DNA from: Gordius sp. MW1
Taxonomy: Eukaryota; Nematomorpha; Gordioida; Gordea; Gordiidae
Length of the DNA: 64,000 nucleotides
Assembly: GCA_964036665.1 (NCBI GenBank)
Contig: OZ038527.1
Coordinates: forward strand, 2,790,001 to 2,854,000
Reading direction: 5' to 3'
Each line of letters opens with the position of its first letter. The stretch's first letter is position 1. The translations under genes were made by a program, and so were the position numbers. The notes under the pieces were generated by a model. That model was not told the origin of the DNA. It made no database searches and saw nothing but the letters and a program-made list of their open reading frames with translations. Below are positions 11,480 to 22,482 of this stretch, one piece after another.

Positions 11480-12646
11480 AACATGACTTTATAGAAGTTA
11501 GTTTCCCCGAATTATATTATAAATTCGTTTGCAACATCGAGTAAAAGGCGTAATGAACTACTATTAAAAGACTAATTTTAATGTTTAATGAAAATTATCT
11601 GGGCTTTTAAACTTGTCTTAAACCTTTTCACACTTTCAAAATATATTAATATATTATTAAATTTACGAAAATTCTATCCTGGATTCAATTTAATTGTCCA
11701 TTTCACATGTTTATGTTTAACATATCTTGCATATTTTTATGTACCACATCCACATATAAAGCCAATGATTTTCCAAAAAATACTTTGTACACCATTTTTC
11801 CTCTTTATTAGTGATATCTCATTAAAATTAATATTAATAACAAATTCCTGAATTTTATAGACAATTGTTAACGCATCAAAACTTTCAAGGGATAAAAATC
11901 CCAATAAAATTCCTTTGTGCCATTGGATTCAACAAAATGTACACAAACGCCAAGTTCTGTGCATCTCACATCTCTAATTTGATTTAAAATTATTAAGTAA
12001 AATTCTGATTCATTTAATTTTGACAGAATATTTTTAAGGTTCATTTAGCCGTTAAATATGTTCCTTTTTTGTGCAAATATATTTATAATATCATCAGGGG
12101 CTTCTCAATACTCATTCTCAAACGAATTTTAATTTCATAATTAATTTTTTTTTAATTTTATGTTATAATTAAGCCTTTTGAGCATCTAGCCTTAAAAAAG
12201 GCTTTTAAATGTTGTCATTGTTTTCCTGATATAAATGCTGCCTGAAAATGATGCCAATATTGCCTATGTAAAATTAAAATTTGTTACATATATGGCCAAG
12301 ATTTTTTGGGATTGTGGCAATAAAACATTTTTATAAAAACTTTATTGTATAGTTTTTTTACTATTTGTATTATTTTTAAAAATGTCAACGATTTCTTGTC
12401 AGTAATTCTCTTCCACTTTGTGCCCTTACAATTCATTTATACAAAAACTTATTATACCGAGTAAAATTTTTTAAATTGTTTTAACTACATTAGTTTGTTT
12501 TATTTATGAATAAATTTTTTTATTTATGCCCTAGAAACATGCGGGTCTAAGACATGTGATGTTATTTGAAAAAATACACAAAGTAGTAGCGGAATTTTAA
12601 GTTTGTCCAACGTTTACGAGAGAAAATTTGTTATATGGGTTTGTCC
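11480..12646. other. AT-rich intergenic stretch
   Basis: No gene, RNA or transposon recognised. Long AT-rich runs and short frames only. Confidence 0.5.
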
Positions 12647-12791
12647 CATGGTCGTATCCAGTTTTTGGATTGGGGGGGGGCAAAACATATTTTTTTAATT
12701 TTTAAGGGTTTTGTAGTTAAATTTTTTGTCCCCCCTATGGCTTGACCAGCTCAGCCCCCCCCCTCAAGGCAAAAAGGCTAGCTACGCCACT
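12647..12791. mobile_element. Decayed hAT-type MITE just upstream of the XRCC4-like gene
   Basis: The ends are worn (CATGGTCGTATCCAG and TAGCTACGCCAC) and the GGGGGCAAAACATATTTTT core is recognisable. It lies about 100 bp upstream of the XRCC4-like start codon and may be in its promoter or 5' UTR. Confidence 0.7.
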
Positions 12792-12888
12792 GCTTGTAAA
12801 TAAGTTTAAGCAACACTTCATCAAGATTCGTTATAAACCAATAAAAAGTAGAATATGTAGCTCGAGCTTGAACTCGTGTTTCAATCAT

Positions 12889-15336
12889 ATGCTAAGCGAA
12901 TCAGCGATTTTTAAAATCATAGATAATAATGATTCGTACTATGTATCAAGCATTTGGAAGAAAGAGCCCATTTTAATTGAAATTTATATAAGTGATTTGA
13001 ATACTATTTGGGAAACTAAAAGTAAAAAAACTTATGATAAAGTAAATTAATTTAGTTAGGCAAAATGAGGTACAAAAATTTTGTAAGTCTACTGGTTTGT
13101 CTTTTGAAGATTATTTAAAAATTTGTCGTCGAGCATTATTGGAAAATAATCAAGATCATGAGTATGTGTTTGAAAGGCTAACAAATGGGGAGCTTCAGGT
13201 AAATTTTATAATAACCATTAACATTTTCAAATAGTTTACCTGGAAAACCAAACTACCTAATAATATTATTGTAATAGTTCTTTTCAAATTTTACACTCTT
13301 ACAGCTTACTTTAGGCTCTATTACAATAAAACCTAAAAAGATTAATAAGGTCTGGTGTAATGATGATATAGCCAAGAAGTTAATTGATGAATTAATATCA
13401 ATTACGCAAACTTTGACTGCTGATCTTAAAAGATGCTCACAGAACAAATTGTCAGGCTTTATTGTAATTTTAAGAATATTAGAATATAATGATTGAATCC
13501 TACTATATGATTGGTTAATAAATAATATTTTAATTTGAAATAGAACAAAGAGGAGCCAAATGAGAATGTTGCACAAGAAGAAATATATTTAAAATTTGCT
13601 TTATTGTTAAATGCAAAAAAATTAAGGATCAAAGAGCTAGAACATCAACTAAGAATTAAACCAATTGGTAACATCGGTATCCTTAAATATATATCATAAC
13701 AAGTTGTGTAACTTTGCCTAAATTAACCTATTGAAAATAATTAGCAAATACAATAAATTTTATTTGATATAAATATATAAAGTTCAATAAAATTTGATCT
13801 GTGTGTTTCAATAATATAACTTAAATCCAAATTTAAGTAAAAAAGTAAATAAATTATACAATAATGGCTTCAACTGAATATAATTTATGAATGAGAAGTT
13901 CAAATCATTAGTAAACTATAAAATCGATTTTAAATCATCTTCTAGGTCAAAAAATTTACCTAATAGCCTGTTAATATTTTTGTGAATAATTTGTCCAGGT
14001 CTTTCGGTGTTAATACCGTAAAAGACCGCTCTTTATTCATAAGTTGTCATTATCTTACAAATGTCTTAAAATCTTTCATACCTGCTATGAGCTTTTTATT
14101 TGACCTACCAATTACTATAATAGTAAAGATAATATACTCTCAGTTTTGTGTTTACTTTTAATTATTCCATAAATATTATATGACATCAGAAACAACAAAT
14201 TAAGGGCAAAATAAGTTACGAATTTACATATCTTCTTTATATTATAATTTGATTTGAAAACTAATATTTTAACTCAGTGTTTGTAAAAATTGATTTTGAA
14301 AAGATCATTTACCAAATACTTATTATATAATTTAAATTGGCTTGACATGTAGTAAGAAGTCTATTATGAAGGTTATTAAAATACGGCTTAAATTTATGAT
14401 GTTATATTTACGTATATCTTCTTCAGGTTTATAATTCGTCTTATAAGTTTGTTTTGCACTTAATTACAAAACTTACAATAAATATTTTTATTAATTTTCA
14501 TACTAACTTTAATGCTATAGTTGTAATGGGTCATGTTGGTTTTTTGGTCCGGACTTTAAGCTAAAATTTGGGTGCAAAACTTATTAATTTATACTTTTTT
14601 ACTCTTATTTTAACACCTATTCTGTAAATAATTAAAATATACCTAGTTATTATTATTATAAATTTATGTTTTTTAATGTGTAGACGTGGATAAAAAAGAT
14701 GCGTTGAACGATTTGAAAAAGAGTAGCAAAGTTCGAAAAGTCAATACCGCCAACAAGTCACCTAAGAAAACTTTTAAGGTTAATAGCAAACTGAGTTCCA
14801 TCATGAAAAACTCGAAGTCGTCACCGTTCAAAGTAAACTACGAATCTTTGGATAATGAAATGGGAGAACGAAGCTCTAGCAATACAGAAGATAATGCAGA
14901 TGTAGAAAATCATTCTGACTCTTCTTTAAGGTCTGCCAAGGTAGAGTCAAGCGATAACACTCTGACAGACTCTGAGTCCGATGTCGAAAAACCTAGAAAT
15001 AACAAGAAATCTGTAAAAAAGAAGATTATAAACTTTGATAAGACAGACTTTGAACCTGAAAATAACGAAAAATCTTTTAAAAATAAGAGTAAAAGTGCAA
15101 ATAAGACGGAAAAAATAGCTAAAAGGAGAAAAGTTTCCAATGATTCTACAGAGATTTTGCCTAAGCTTGGGAGAAGAGTGAAGACTAGATCAATTAGTAG
15201 ATCACCAACTAAAAGAAGAAATGTTTTTGATTCCGACGAAGATAGCTCACAAAAACAAGATTGTAAGAAAACCGTTTCAACTTCGCGAAAATCCCAAGCT
15301 TTATACGATGATTTAAACGATATTATCGGGTTTTGA
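12889..15336 (+). CDS. XRCC4-like DNA end-joining factor (five exons)
   Basis: Probable homologue of XRCC4, the scaffold partner of DNA ligase IV in non-homologous end joining. Exons 12889-13021, 13056-13198, 13305-13463, 13544-13667 and 14684-15336 join in phase to 403 aa. The N-terminal head has the family spacing of an early W-K and a second tryptophan (SSIWKKEP, NTIWETK), then helix FEDYLKICRRALLEN and the strand segments. The coiled coil contains EIYLKFALLLNAKKLRIKEL, close in pattern to the XRCC4 stalk. The last exon is a lysine- and serine-rich, disordered tail with basic clusters (AKRRKV) and ends LYDDLNDIIGF, reminiscent of the acidic hydrophobic XRCC4 C terminus. Intron 1 would be only 34 bp, shorter than any other here, so that junction is the weakest point. 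XLF/PAXX-type relatives are alternatives. Confidence 0.68.
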
Positions 15337-16480
15337 GCAAATTCTCAAATTTATAGTTAAATGTTAGGTTATCAATGCAACAACACTCTTGTGGCCAGTT
15401 GTTAAAATGTATGGTCGTTTTAATTGATTTTTTTCAAACTTTAGTCGACTAAAACCAAAGGTTGACCAAACAAAAGCCAGCCGTTTTTACAACACTGATA
15501 TACATTGCTTCACTAAAATTGAATCATACTTGATTCCGATAAATTTCTAAAGTTGTGGACAATAAGGTTGTTTACCCTTTCTCATAAAGAGGTGTATTAT
15601 GTAATATTTAAATTTATTTTCCCTGCCGACATATTTTGTTTCAATATTTAATTGATCAAAAACTATACTATGCTTTAATTTTCAGCCAATAATAAAAAAT
15701 AAGGAGAAATTGCTCATTAATAAAAATCTTAAAAATTTCATACAAAGAGGGCGGTTAAATGGCAGATTAATGATAAAAAACAATGCAAAACCGAATATTA
15801 TTTAACCTGTTTATTACTAAATGTAAACTCGTAGAACAGGAAATTATACATATTAAAATTTAAAAAAAATTTTAATAGCGAGTACCCCTAAATGAAAAGA
15901 ACAAAGACGATTCACGCCTATGGCAATAAAAAAGCTGTAAATTTTATAAAACCGCTGTAGATCTCTCTATACAAATAGAGATATATTTTAAAATAAAGCC
16001 GAAATTGTTTTTAATGCGAGCAATATAGTCTTTTAGCAAAAACTCATTGCTAATACTTAATTGTTCAAATAAGCCTCTTAAACCTTAATTCTAGTTAACT
16101 CATATGGTGAATACGGAATTCAATTCCCGTAAACTTAGTTTTTATACCCGAAGCCGTCTTGAAAAAAAAAAAAATTTACCCAAACCTACTCAAAAAATAC
16201 GAAATAAATTGCGGTGTGTAATATTTAATCTATCATGTAAAGATTAATTTATGTAATGAATTTCGAGTATAAAATTTATTTGAACGATATATTATGTTTC
16301 TGATTTTATATTATTACACCTTCGGGTCGTAAATTTGCTCATCACTCCCCTAAAAAATGTCCAAGAGTTGAAAAGATCTATCGCTTGATACGAGCCAGGA
16401 GCGCTTAATGTTATATATATAAAAGCAAAATTTCCACAATTAACCAAACTTTCGTTTTTTTGCAACTTATAATTGAGACT
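15337..16480. other. 3' flank of the XRCC4-like gene
   Basis: AT-rich sequence with no supported gene. An AATAAA-type signal occurs near 15690-15700 and could serve the upstream gene. Confidence 0.4.
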
Positions 16481-17128
16481 AGAGACCTGCAAGGCCCGGC
16501 CCGCAGGCCGAGCTTGGACGGGCTTCTGCCTTAGAATAAAACAACGGACCGGGCCTGGAGAGGCCCTAATGTTGCCCAGCGGGCTCGGGTTGGGCCCAAA
16601 AATATGTATTACCCCGTAAAAACCCGTTACTAAATCATTTAAAATTTGGTTTTGTATTTTAAAATATAAATAAAGGCGTATTTTTGGAATGTTTCATTAA
16701 TTTAATTGTTTAATAATTATTAAATTAACAATAAAAATTAAATTTCTTTATTCATCATTATCTCAACTACGTTAATTAAAGATTATTTATAAGCATGATC
16801 CACACTCCATTCATTTTCATACCATTACAAAATCTAGGAACTTATAATTAGGTTGATTTTATATTTGGATAAGCTTTATTTCAAGTTTCTGAAAGAAATT
16901 ATAAAAACCCGCTATAAAATATTTCAACTTTTAAGTTTATCTTTTATAAATTTCTTTGATAATATCTCACTGAGATTTTTATTCCATATTAATAAATTAA
17001 TTTTTATAAATTGGTTAAAAAAGAAAAAAATTAAGTAGCATTTATTAAAAATAGTTTAACCTTATAATCAAGGTTCCAAATTTATTTTATTTGGTATAGG
17101 TTTTATGCATCCCGGCTACAAGGACTAT

Positions 17129-17292
17129 TATGGGCGTAGCCAGCATTGGAAATAGAGGGGGGCAATAATGATTTAGGGAGGGGATGAACATTTTTTCCAA
17201 TTTTAGCCATAATTTTAATAAATTTCAGCGAATTTTTGGATTTCGAGGGGGCAGCCGCCCCTCCCTGCCCCCCCCCCTTGGCTACGCCCATG
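17129..17292. mobile_element. hAT-type MITE, AATGATTTAGGG subfamily
   Basis: 164-bp element with ends TATGGGCGTAGCCAGC and TTGGCTACGCCCATG. The flanks AGGACTAT and AGGACCAC match at six of eight positions, as expected for a worn 8-bp duplication. It lies inside the GGCCCGG-rich cluster, so it inserted after that relic. Confidence 0.85.
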
Positions 17293-18330
17293 AGGACCAC
17301 TAATGAAAATAAACCTTCTACCAAAGGTCGCCTCTTATAAAGGAAAAGTCGTTTAAAAACGGAAATTATGGATGATTTTTAAATGATTATTATTACCATT
17401 TGTAACAAATATATATATTGTTTAAATATTTCATTAAAAAATTAAATTTATAAAAAGCTATATAAGATTTCTTAAAACGGGCCGGGGTCGGGCTTGGACT
17501 TTTTGCGAATTTAGGGGGCCGAGTAGATCTATCTCATTCATTATTGAAACGGGCCGGGCCCTGGCTCTTACATTTTTGTAACGGACTCACCTAATTAAGA
17601 TATTCATCAACTTCACCTTTCAAACAAATTTAAAAAATATGTCTCATCGTATATTTTTATAATTTACTATTCTCAACCCTGTTTGAAATGAATATTTTAT
17701 AAATAGCCTAGTTTAAGTTCATCTTAAATACGAATTAGTTCAAGTTCATATTTCATTTCTTAAACAAACTATACAGAAAGCTCTTTAATTCTTAATTTGT
17801 TAGGAGGCATAGTCTCCAAACTAAATACCTGCGGCCTGTATAGGTCAGTCGGCCCGCCCGTACTAAAAATCAAGCCCGGGCCTGGCCCGGGCCCGTTAAA
17901 ATAATAAATTTTTGGGCCCGGCCCGCTAATTTTATACAAACCCCAAGCTCAGCGCGGGCCGTAAAATTCTTTTTGTTTATTTTACCGATATGGTAAACAA
18001 TATATATATATGTTATAATATTGTAAAAATAATTTATTAATAATTCCCGTCCGACGAGTTCTTTTATCTTTTAAGAGGTGACCAGGAAAAAATTTCTTTT
18101 AGAAGTGGCAATGTAGTCGGGACTGGATACATAAAACCACATATGTCAAATAAATTTTTAAAACCCTTATTTACGGTACAACGTTTTTAGTAAATACTTG
18201 GCTTCTTATTTCCACCATTTTAGATCTTAGAGGTTATTGATACAAAATGAAAAAGCAGTGACATCCTATAAAGGAAACTTGAAGAAAAGATAGATTATAA
18301 CATTTGTTTTTACATTTTTAATGAGTATTT

Positions 18331-18616
18331 TTCAATGCAAAAACCCTTAAAAACTAAAAAAACAATTATGTTTTGTCCCTCCCTAATTGAACTTTTAAAC
18401 GCTTTGCCCCCCCCTAATGCAAAACCTGGCTACGCCCATGTATGTATTTATAATCTTACATAATATTGAATTCATTTACTCAATATTGTTAAACGGTATA
18501 AATGGGGAGGCAAGGATATGCAGTTTCCCCCCCCCCCCCCTAAATTCGAAATTCCTTGATCTAAAAACATTTTTTGTGTTGCCTAAACTGTCCCACTCTA
18601 ATTGGCTACGCCCATG
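18331..18616. mobile_element. Two adjacent right-half MITE fragments
   Basis: 18331-18440 is the inverted right half of a GGGGCAAAAC-type MITE ending CCTGGCTACGCCCATG. A second worn fragment ends ATTGGCTACGCCCATG at 18616. Neither has a left end. Confidence 0.7.
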
Positions 18617-19649
18617 GGATTACATGTATAAATAATCTCTAAAATTTATAATGTGGGTTGAGATAATAATGAATGACAGATCTAAGATGGAAATAAAATT
18701 CAACTTTCCTTGTTTATTTAATAAACATAAAATAATTATAACTAAAGTAAAGCATTATAAAAACACCTTTGCTTATACTAAATCTATTTGATTTTGTAAC
18801 GGGCTTTTAACGGATTATAAGTATATCTAGGCCCGGCCCGAGCCCGCTAAGTTGTATTACGGCCCGTCCAGGCCCGGCCCCTTGTTTTATTTCCAACTCG
18901 GCCCGCGGGCCGGGCCGGACCGTGCACGTCTCTACTCCATGCAGGCCTCTAATTTGGAATGTAGACAGGTAGAGACACAGGCCTTTAATGTACAAATTTA
19001 AGTAAAATTAAAACAACATCTTTTTGTGTAAAATATTCCTGTTAAATTACACGCTATTTAACTACATTTATATTGGAACAAATATAAAATCACACACAAT
19101 TTAATATTAGGGATTATAAATATTTACCCGTTATAAACTGAATTATTCCCACTAGCTAAGTGATATTAATAAGTTAGATTAGTAATTAAATTCTCTGTTA
19201 AATAAATTAATTAGGAATAGAATAACATAAAAAATAAGAAATTGATTTAAAAGATTAATAAGTAGCTTTGGCATAAAATAGATAGGGGGTGGGGGTGCCC
19301 AGAAGTGCCCAAAAGACCTCCACAAACACCTATTTTTGACGTTTATAATGTAAAATTTGATTAACAATTTTGTTCCACCCCCTCCCCCTCCCCCGCAAAT
19401 TATTTGAATTTTAAAATAAACAAAATCTCTTAACCCAGATCAAAAGCATTCAATAATAGAGACTTCTTAGAGAGATCTCACTTCTCTAAGATACAAAATT
19501 ATTCCGGTTATATTTTACCAAAATAGAGGTCTAACGTACTGTAATATATTAAGGGCATGATGGGCCTAATCAGAAGGGTTACAGGTAGGAGCACCCCTCA
19601 TAATATTTAGCATTTAATATAATTTTAGCAACAATTTCAAATAATAAAT

Positions 19650-19800
19650 ATCGTTTTGCCCCTAACCAAATTATTATTCCTCCCCCTTTAATACTAATCT
19701 TGGCTACGCCCATGATTTAGGGAATTATACATTATTTCATTATATTTAGGGAGGAGGGGGGCAACTGCCCCTCACTTCCACCCCTTGGCTACTGACATTT
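19650..19800. mobile_element. MITE fragments in opposite orientations
   Basis: One right end, CTTGGCTACGCCCATG, finishes at 19714. It is followed by TTTAGGGAGGAGGGGGGCAA and CCCCTTGGCTACTG, typical of the AATGATTTAGGG subfamily. Left ends are lacking. Confidence 0.6.
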
Positions 19801-19899
19801 CGATTTTAATCAAATTAAATCAAGTACCAAATTGACTCCTCCTAATTTTAGGCATTTTTTCGCGAGCTAATTAATATAAGCCCACACCTTTTTGGCTGG

Positions 19900-20520
19900 A
19901 CACTTGCTTGCATTAGCGTGACTCCTTAACTCTCCCTCCCCCCCCCGTCCTCGACGGCTCGAGACGAGAGTTATTTTTAATAACGTACAACTAAATATAA
20001 ATAATAGGGTCAAACACCCACCACCCACAATGTCAAACATCCTCCTATTCTGTCCTAAAGTCTACCTCCTCTTCTCCCTCTCCTTAATGGCACTAACAGG
20101 ACTGTCCATTTATTCAGGGAGGACAGGCATCATGCATCCTATCTCTCTCTGTACATATATATATATTTATACATAGTAGTAGCTGGGGTGGTCGGGTGTT
20201 TCTTCCCCCCCCCCCCGTTTTATTACACAATAACTCTCCAGCCTGGCCTGCCTGCCTGGGCTAGTCAGTTTATATCCTCTATGACACACACGCACACACA
20301 CAGTCCCGTTGCGGCAGATGGTGTCTTCTAGGGTGTCGCGAGGGGCATTAGTCCTTCTTTGCCCCCCTCCCCCCTCTCCACCCCCCTTTGCACTTATCTC
20401 ATCGCATAGCGTAGGACAGGAGATAGCATTGCGCGTGTCTTTCGCATATTACATTTAAACTAAAAACAAATTATATACACCTTTTCGCTAGTCTCCCCCC
20501 CCCTCAGACTATGTTCATAT
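19900..20520. other. C-rich, CpG-richer island in AT-rich DNA
   Basis: Composition changes here: polypyrimidine tracts on the plus strand, several C-runs, a short CA repeat near 20287 and a TA repeat near 20155. No exon with convincing splice sites was found. It lies about 5 kb upstream of the ONECUT start codon and could be a distal promoter or upstream non-coding exon, but this is a composition argument only. Confidence 0.3.
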
Positions 20521-20676
20521 TAATTCAAAAACAAAGGTGAGAGTCAATTATTATAATCATCTATAACACAATTGGAGATAAGTGTCATTAGTCTTAAACT
20601 GTGTTTGTTTATCGCAAACGTTATTATGAAAAACACTACATCAATTACACTTACGATCTGTATATTTAACGGTAGA

Positions 20677-20820
20677 CATGGGCCTAGCCAGGTTTTGGAA
20701 TAAGGGGGGGGGGGGGCGAAACGGTAAAAAGTTTAATTAGGGTGGGGCAAAACATAAATTTGTTTAATTTTTAAGGTTTTAGTATTGAAATTTTTTTTTT
20801 CGTCATTCAAAGGGGAGGAA
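20677..20820. mobile_element. MITE with intact left end
   Basis: Begins CATGGGCCTAGCCAGG and continues through the GGGGCAAAAC-type interior to CGTCATTCAAAGGGGAGG. The right terminal repeat is missing. Confidence 0.75.
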
Positions 20821-21238
20821 TCATTTTTCCAGGTGATGATATCATTGTCGCAACTGTGACAATTGTTCATTCTATTAAAAGGATTTTTTGGCTTTGTCAA
20901 AAGCGCCATAGTAAAGTTGAGCTATCCAAAACCAAGAATTGTTTCTTGTTTGTAAAACCGATGACCAACTTATTTTTTAAGGTTATGTTTAAATAGTTCA
21001 TTTATGATCTTAAAAGGGAGGAGTAAAGAAGAGGCCCTTGTTTTTTACCCTAAAAAGTTCTCTCTAGCCTAGATTATACTGCCGAACGAATCGAATAGTG
21101 GTGGAAGGTCGGCCTATTGAGAGAGGGGGAGATTCGGAAAAAAATAATTAATTTTAATTGATTATCTTTTAATAATTAAAAAATTTAGATAGTTTTTTTA
21201 AATTAGGTAAAAGTAGAGGAAAATGTGCTAAAGTAGAA

Positions 21239-21393
21239 CTCATAGGCGTAGCGAGCGTTGGATTAGGGGCGGGGGGGCAATTATGATTTAGGGAAGAACA
21301 AAATGATCATTTTTTAAATTTTAGCCACAAATTTCAACAAATTTTTGGATTTAGAGGGGGCAGCTGTCCTTCCCCCCACCCTTTGGTTACGCT
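21239..21393. mobile_element. Worn MITE, AATGATTTAGGG subfamily
   Basis: Ends read CATAGGCGTAGCGAGCG and TTTGGTTACGC; the core TATGATTTAGGGAAGAACAA is recognisable. Confidence 0.7.
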
Positions 21394-21992
21394 TTTGGTA
21401 GAACTATAATGCCACCTTATTATTTTAATTGCCTCTGTCAAGTAGGGTGGTGACTTAACAGATTTGTCATCCTATTAAAATATAACTAATAGCACGAACA
21501 AATCGAGTGCAGCAAAACTTTACTATTTTATTTCCCTTCCTTATCAAGTATCTTGAGGCGACATTAACTCTGACAAGTTTATTTCATGTCAGAGAATAAG
21601 ATGGTATTAAAGATTTACGGCTTCTTTTGCTATTCAATTTTGATGCGGCGCAGATTAATATCTTACACTAACATATAATTACATTATTAAGAATATTTGG
21701 TTTTATATAAAATTAAATCGACAAGATAAGTATTTGGAGAATTATTATGAAAGAGTAAAAGATAATCCTAGTTTTCGTGAGAGCCAAAATAACGATTTTC
21801 TGGACCAGTTACGATAAGACATAGCAATGCCCTTCAAAATTTTAAGTTAAAAACACTTTCAACCCCTCCCCTTGTTTCCAGATATTTTAACTTTTCATTA
21901 ATATCATAACTAAATTTCATCAAAAAACGACTATTTGAAAAATGAAACTTTTTAATACATGTTTTTGGCCAACTACTATTTGGCCTTTATCA

Positions 21993-22482
21993 CATGGGCG
22001 TACCCAGGTTTTGGTTGACCAATGTTACACGATCCAAATTCTTGTACTGTATAAGCGATCTGACATTCCATTTTCTTATTCGATCCAAAAAATAACGAAG
22101 CGCCGATTAGTGTTTTTCGCATTCGGAAAAACACAAATCGTAAGAAATAAACAAAATTTCTTACTCACGTTTTCATATTGTGATTTCGGACTCGCAAGGG
22201 CAGGTTTTGTAGGGTTGGGGTTAGGGTTAAGTCATTATAGGTTCAAGATACAGAATTACTTTTTTTGGATCGAATAAGAAAATGGAATGTCAGATCGCTT
22301 ATACAGTCCAAGAATTTGGATCGTGTAACATTGGCCGTTTTGGTTAGGGGGGGGGGGCGAAACGTTTAAAACTTCAATCAGGGGGGGAGGCAAAACCTAA
22401 TTTTTTTTAACTTTTTAGGGTTTTTGCATTGAAAATTTTTTCCCCGTCATTTAGGGGGGGGGGGGCCCTGGCTACGCCCATG
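21993..22482. mobile_element. hAT-type MITE carrying a nested Mutator-like MITE
   Basis: The outer element has ends CATGGGCGTACCCAGG and CTGGCTACGCCCATG and an exact 8-bp target duplication, CTTTATCA, on both sides. It is interrupted 24 bp from its left end by the element at 22017-22336, after which the normal GGGGCGAAACGTTTAAAA interior resumes. Confidence 0.92.
22017..22336. mobile_element. Nested 320-bp element with ~75-bp inverted ends and 9-bp duplication
   Basis: The terminal inverted repeats are about 75 bp and almost identical (for example ACACGATCCAAATTCTTG on the left and its inverse on the right). The flanks are an exact 9-bp direct repeat GTTTTGGTT at 22008-22016 and 22337-22345. 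Long inverted ends with a 9-bp duplication are typical of Mutator-like elements. The 170-bp interior has no coding capacity and contains GTTGGGGTTAGGGTTAAG, a telomere-like run. Confidence 0.9.

Larger units (their letters stand above)
16482..18935. mobile_element. Cluster of GGCCCGG-rich hAT relics
   Basis: Outer sequences TAGAGACCTGCAAGGCCCGG (about 16480) and, inverted at the right side (about 18900-18933), TAGAGACGTGCACGGTCCGG form imperfect terminal repeats. Further GGCCCGG/CCGGGCC blocks stand at 17478-17585 and 17840-17965. No transposase and no matching target duplication was found, so this may be several overlapping non-autonomous copies of the family seen at 1-1111. Two CATGGGCG-type MITE pieces lie within it. 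Confidence 0.5.

Noticed and set aside
14910..15140. Minus-strand leucine/phenylalanine-rich frame
   Set aside because: Antisense of the lysine/serine-rich tail of the XRCC4-like gene.
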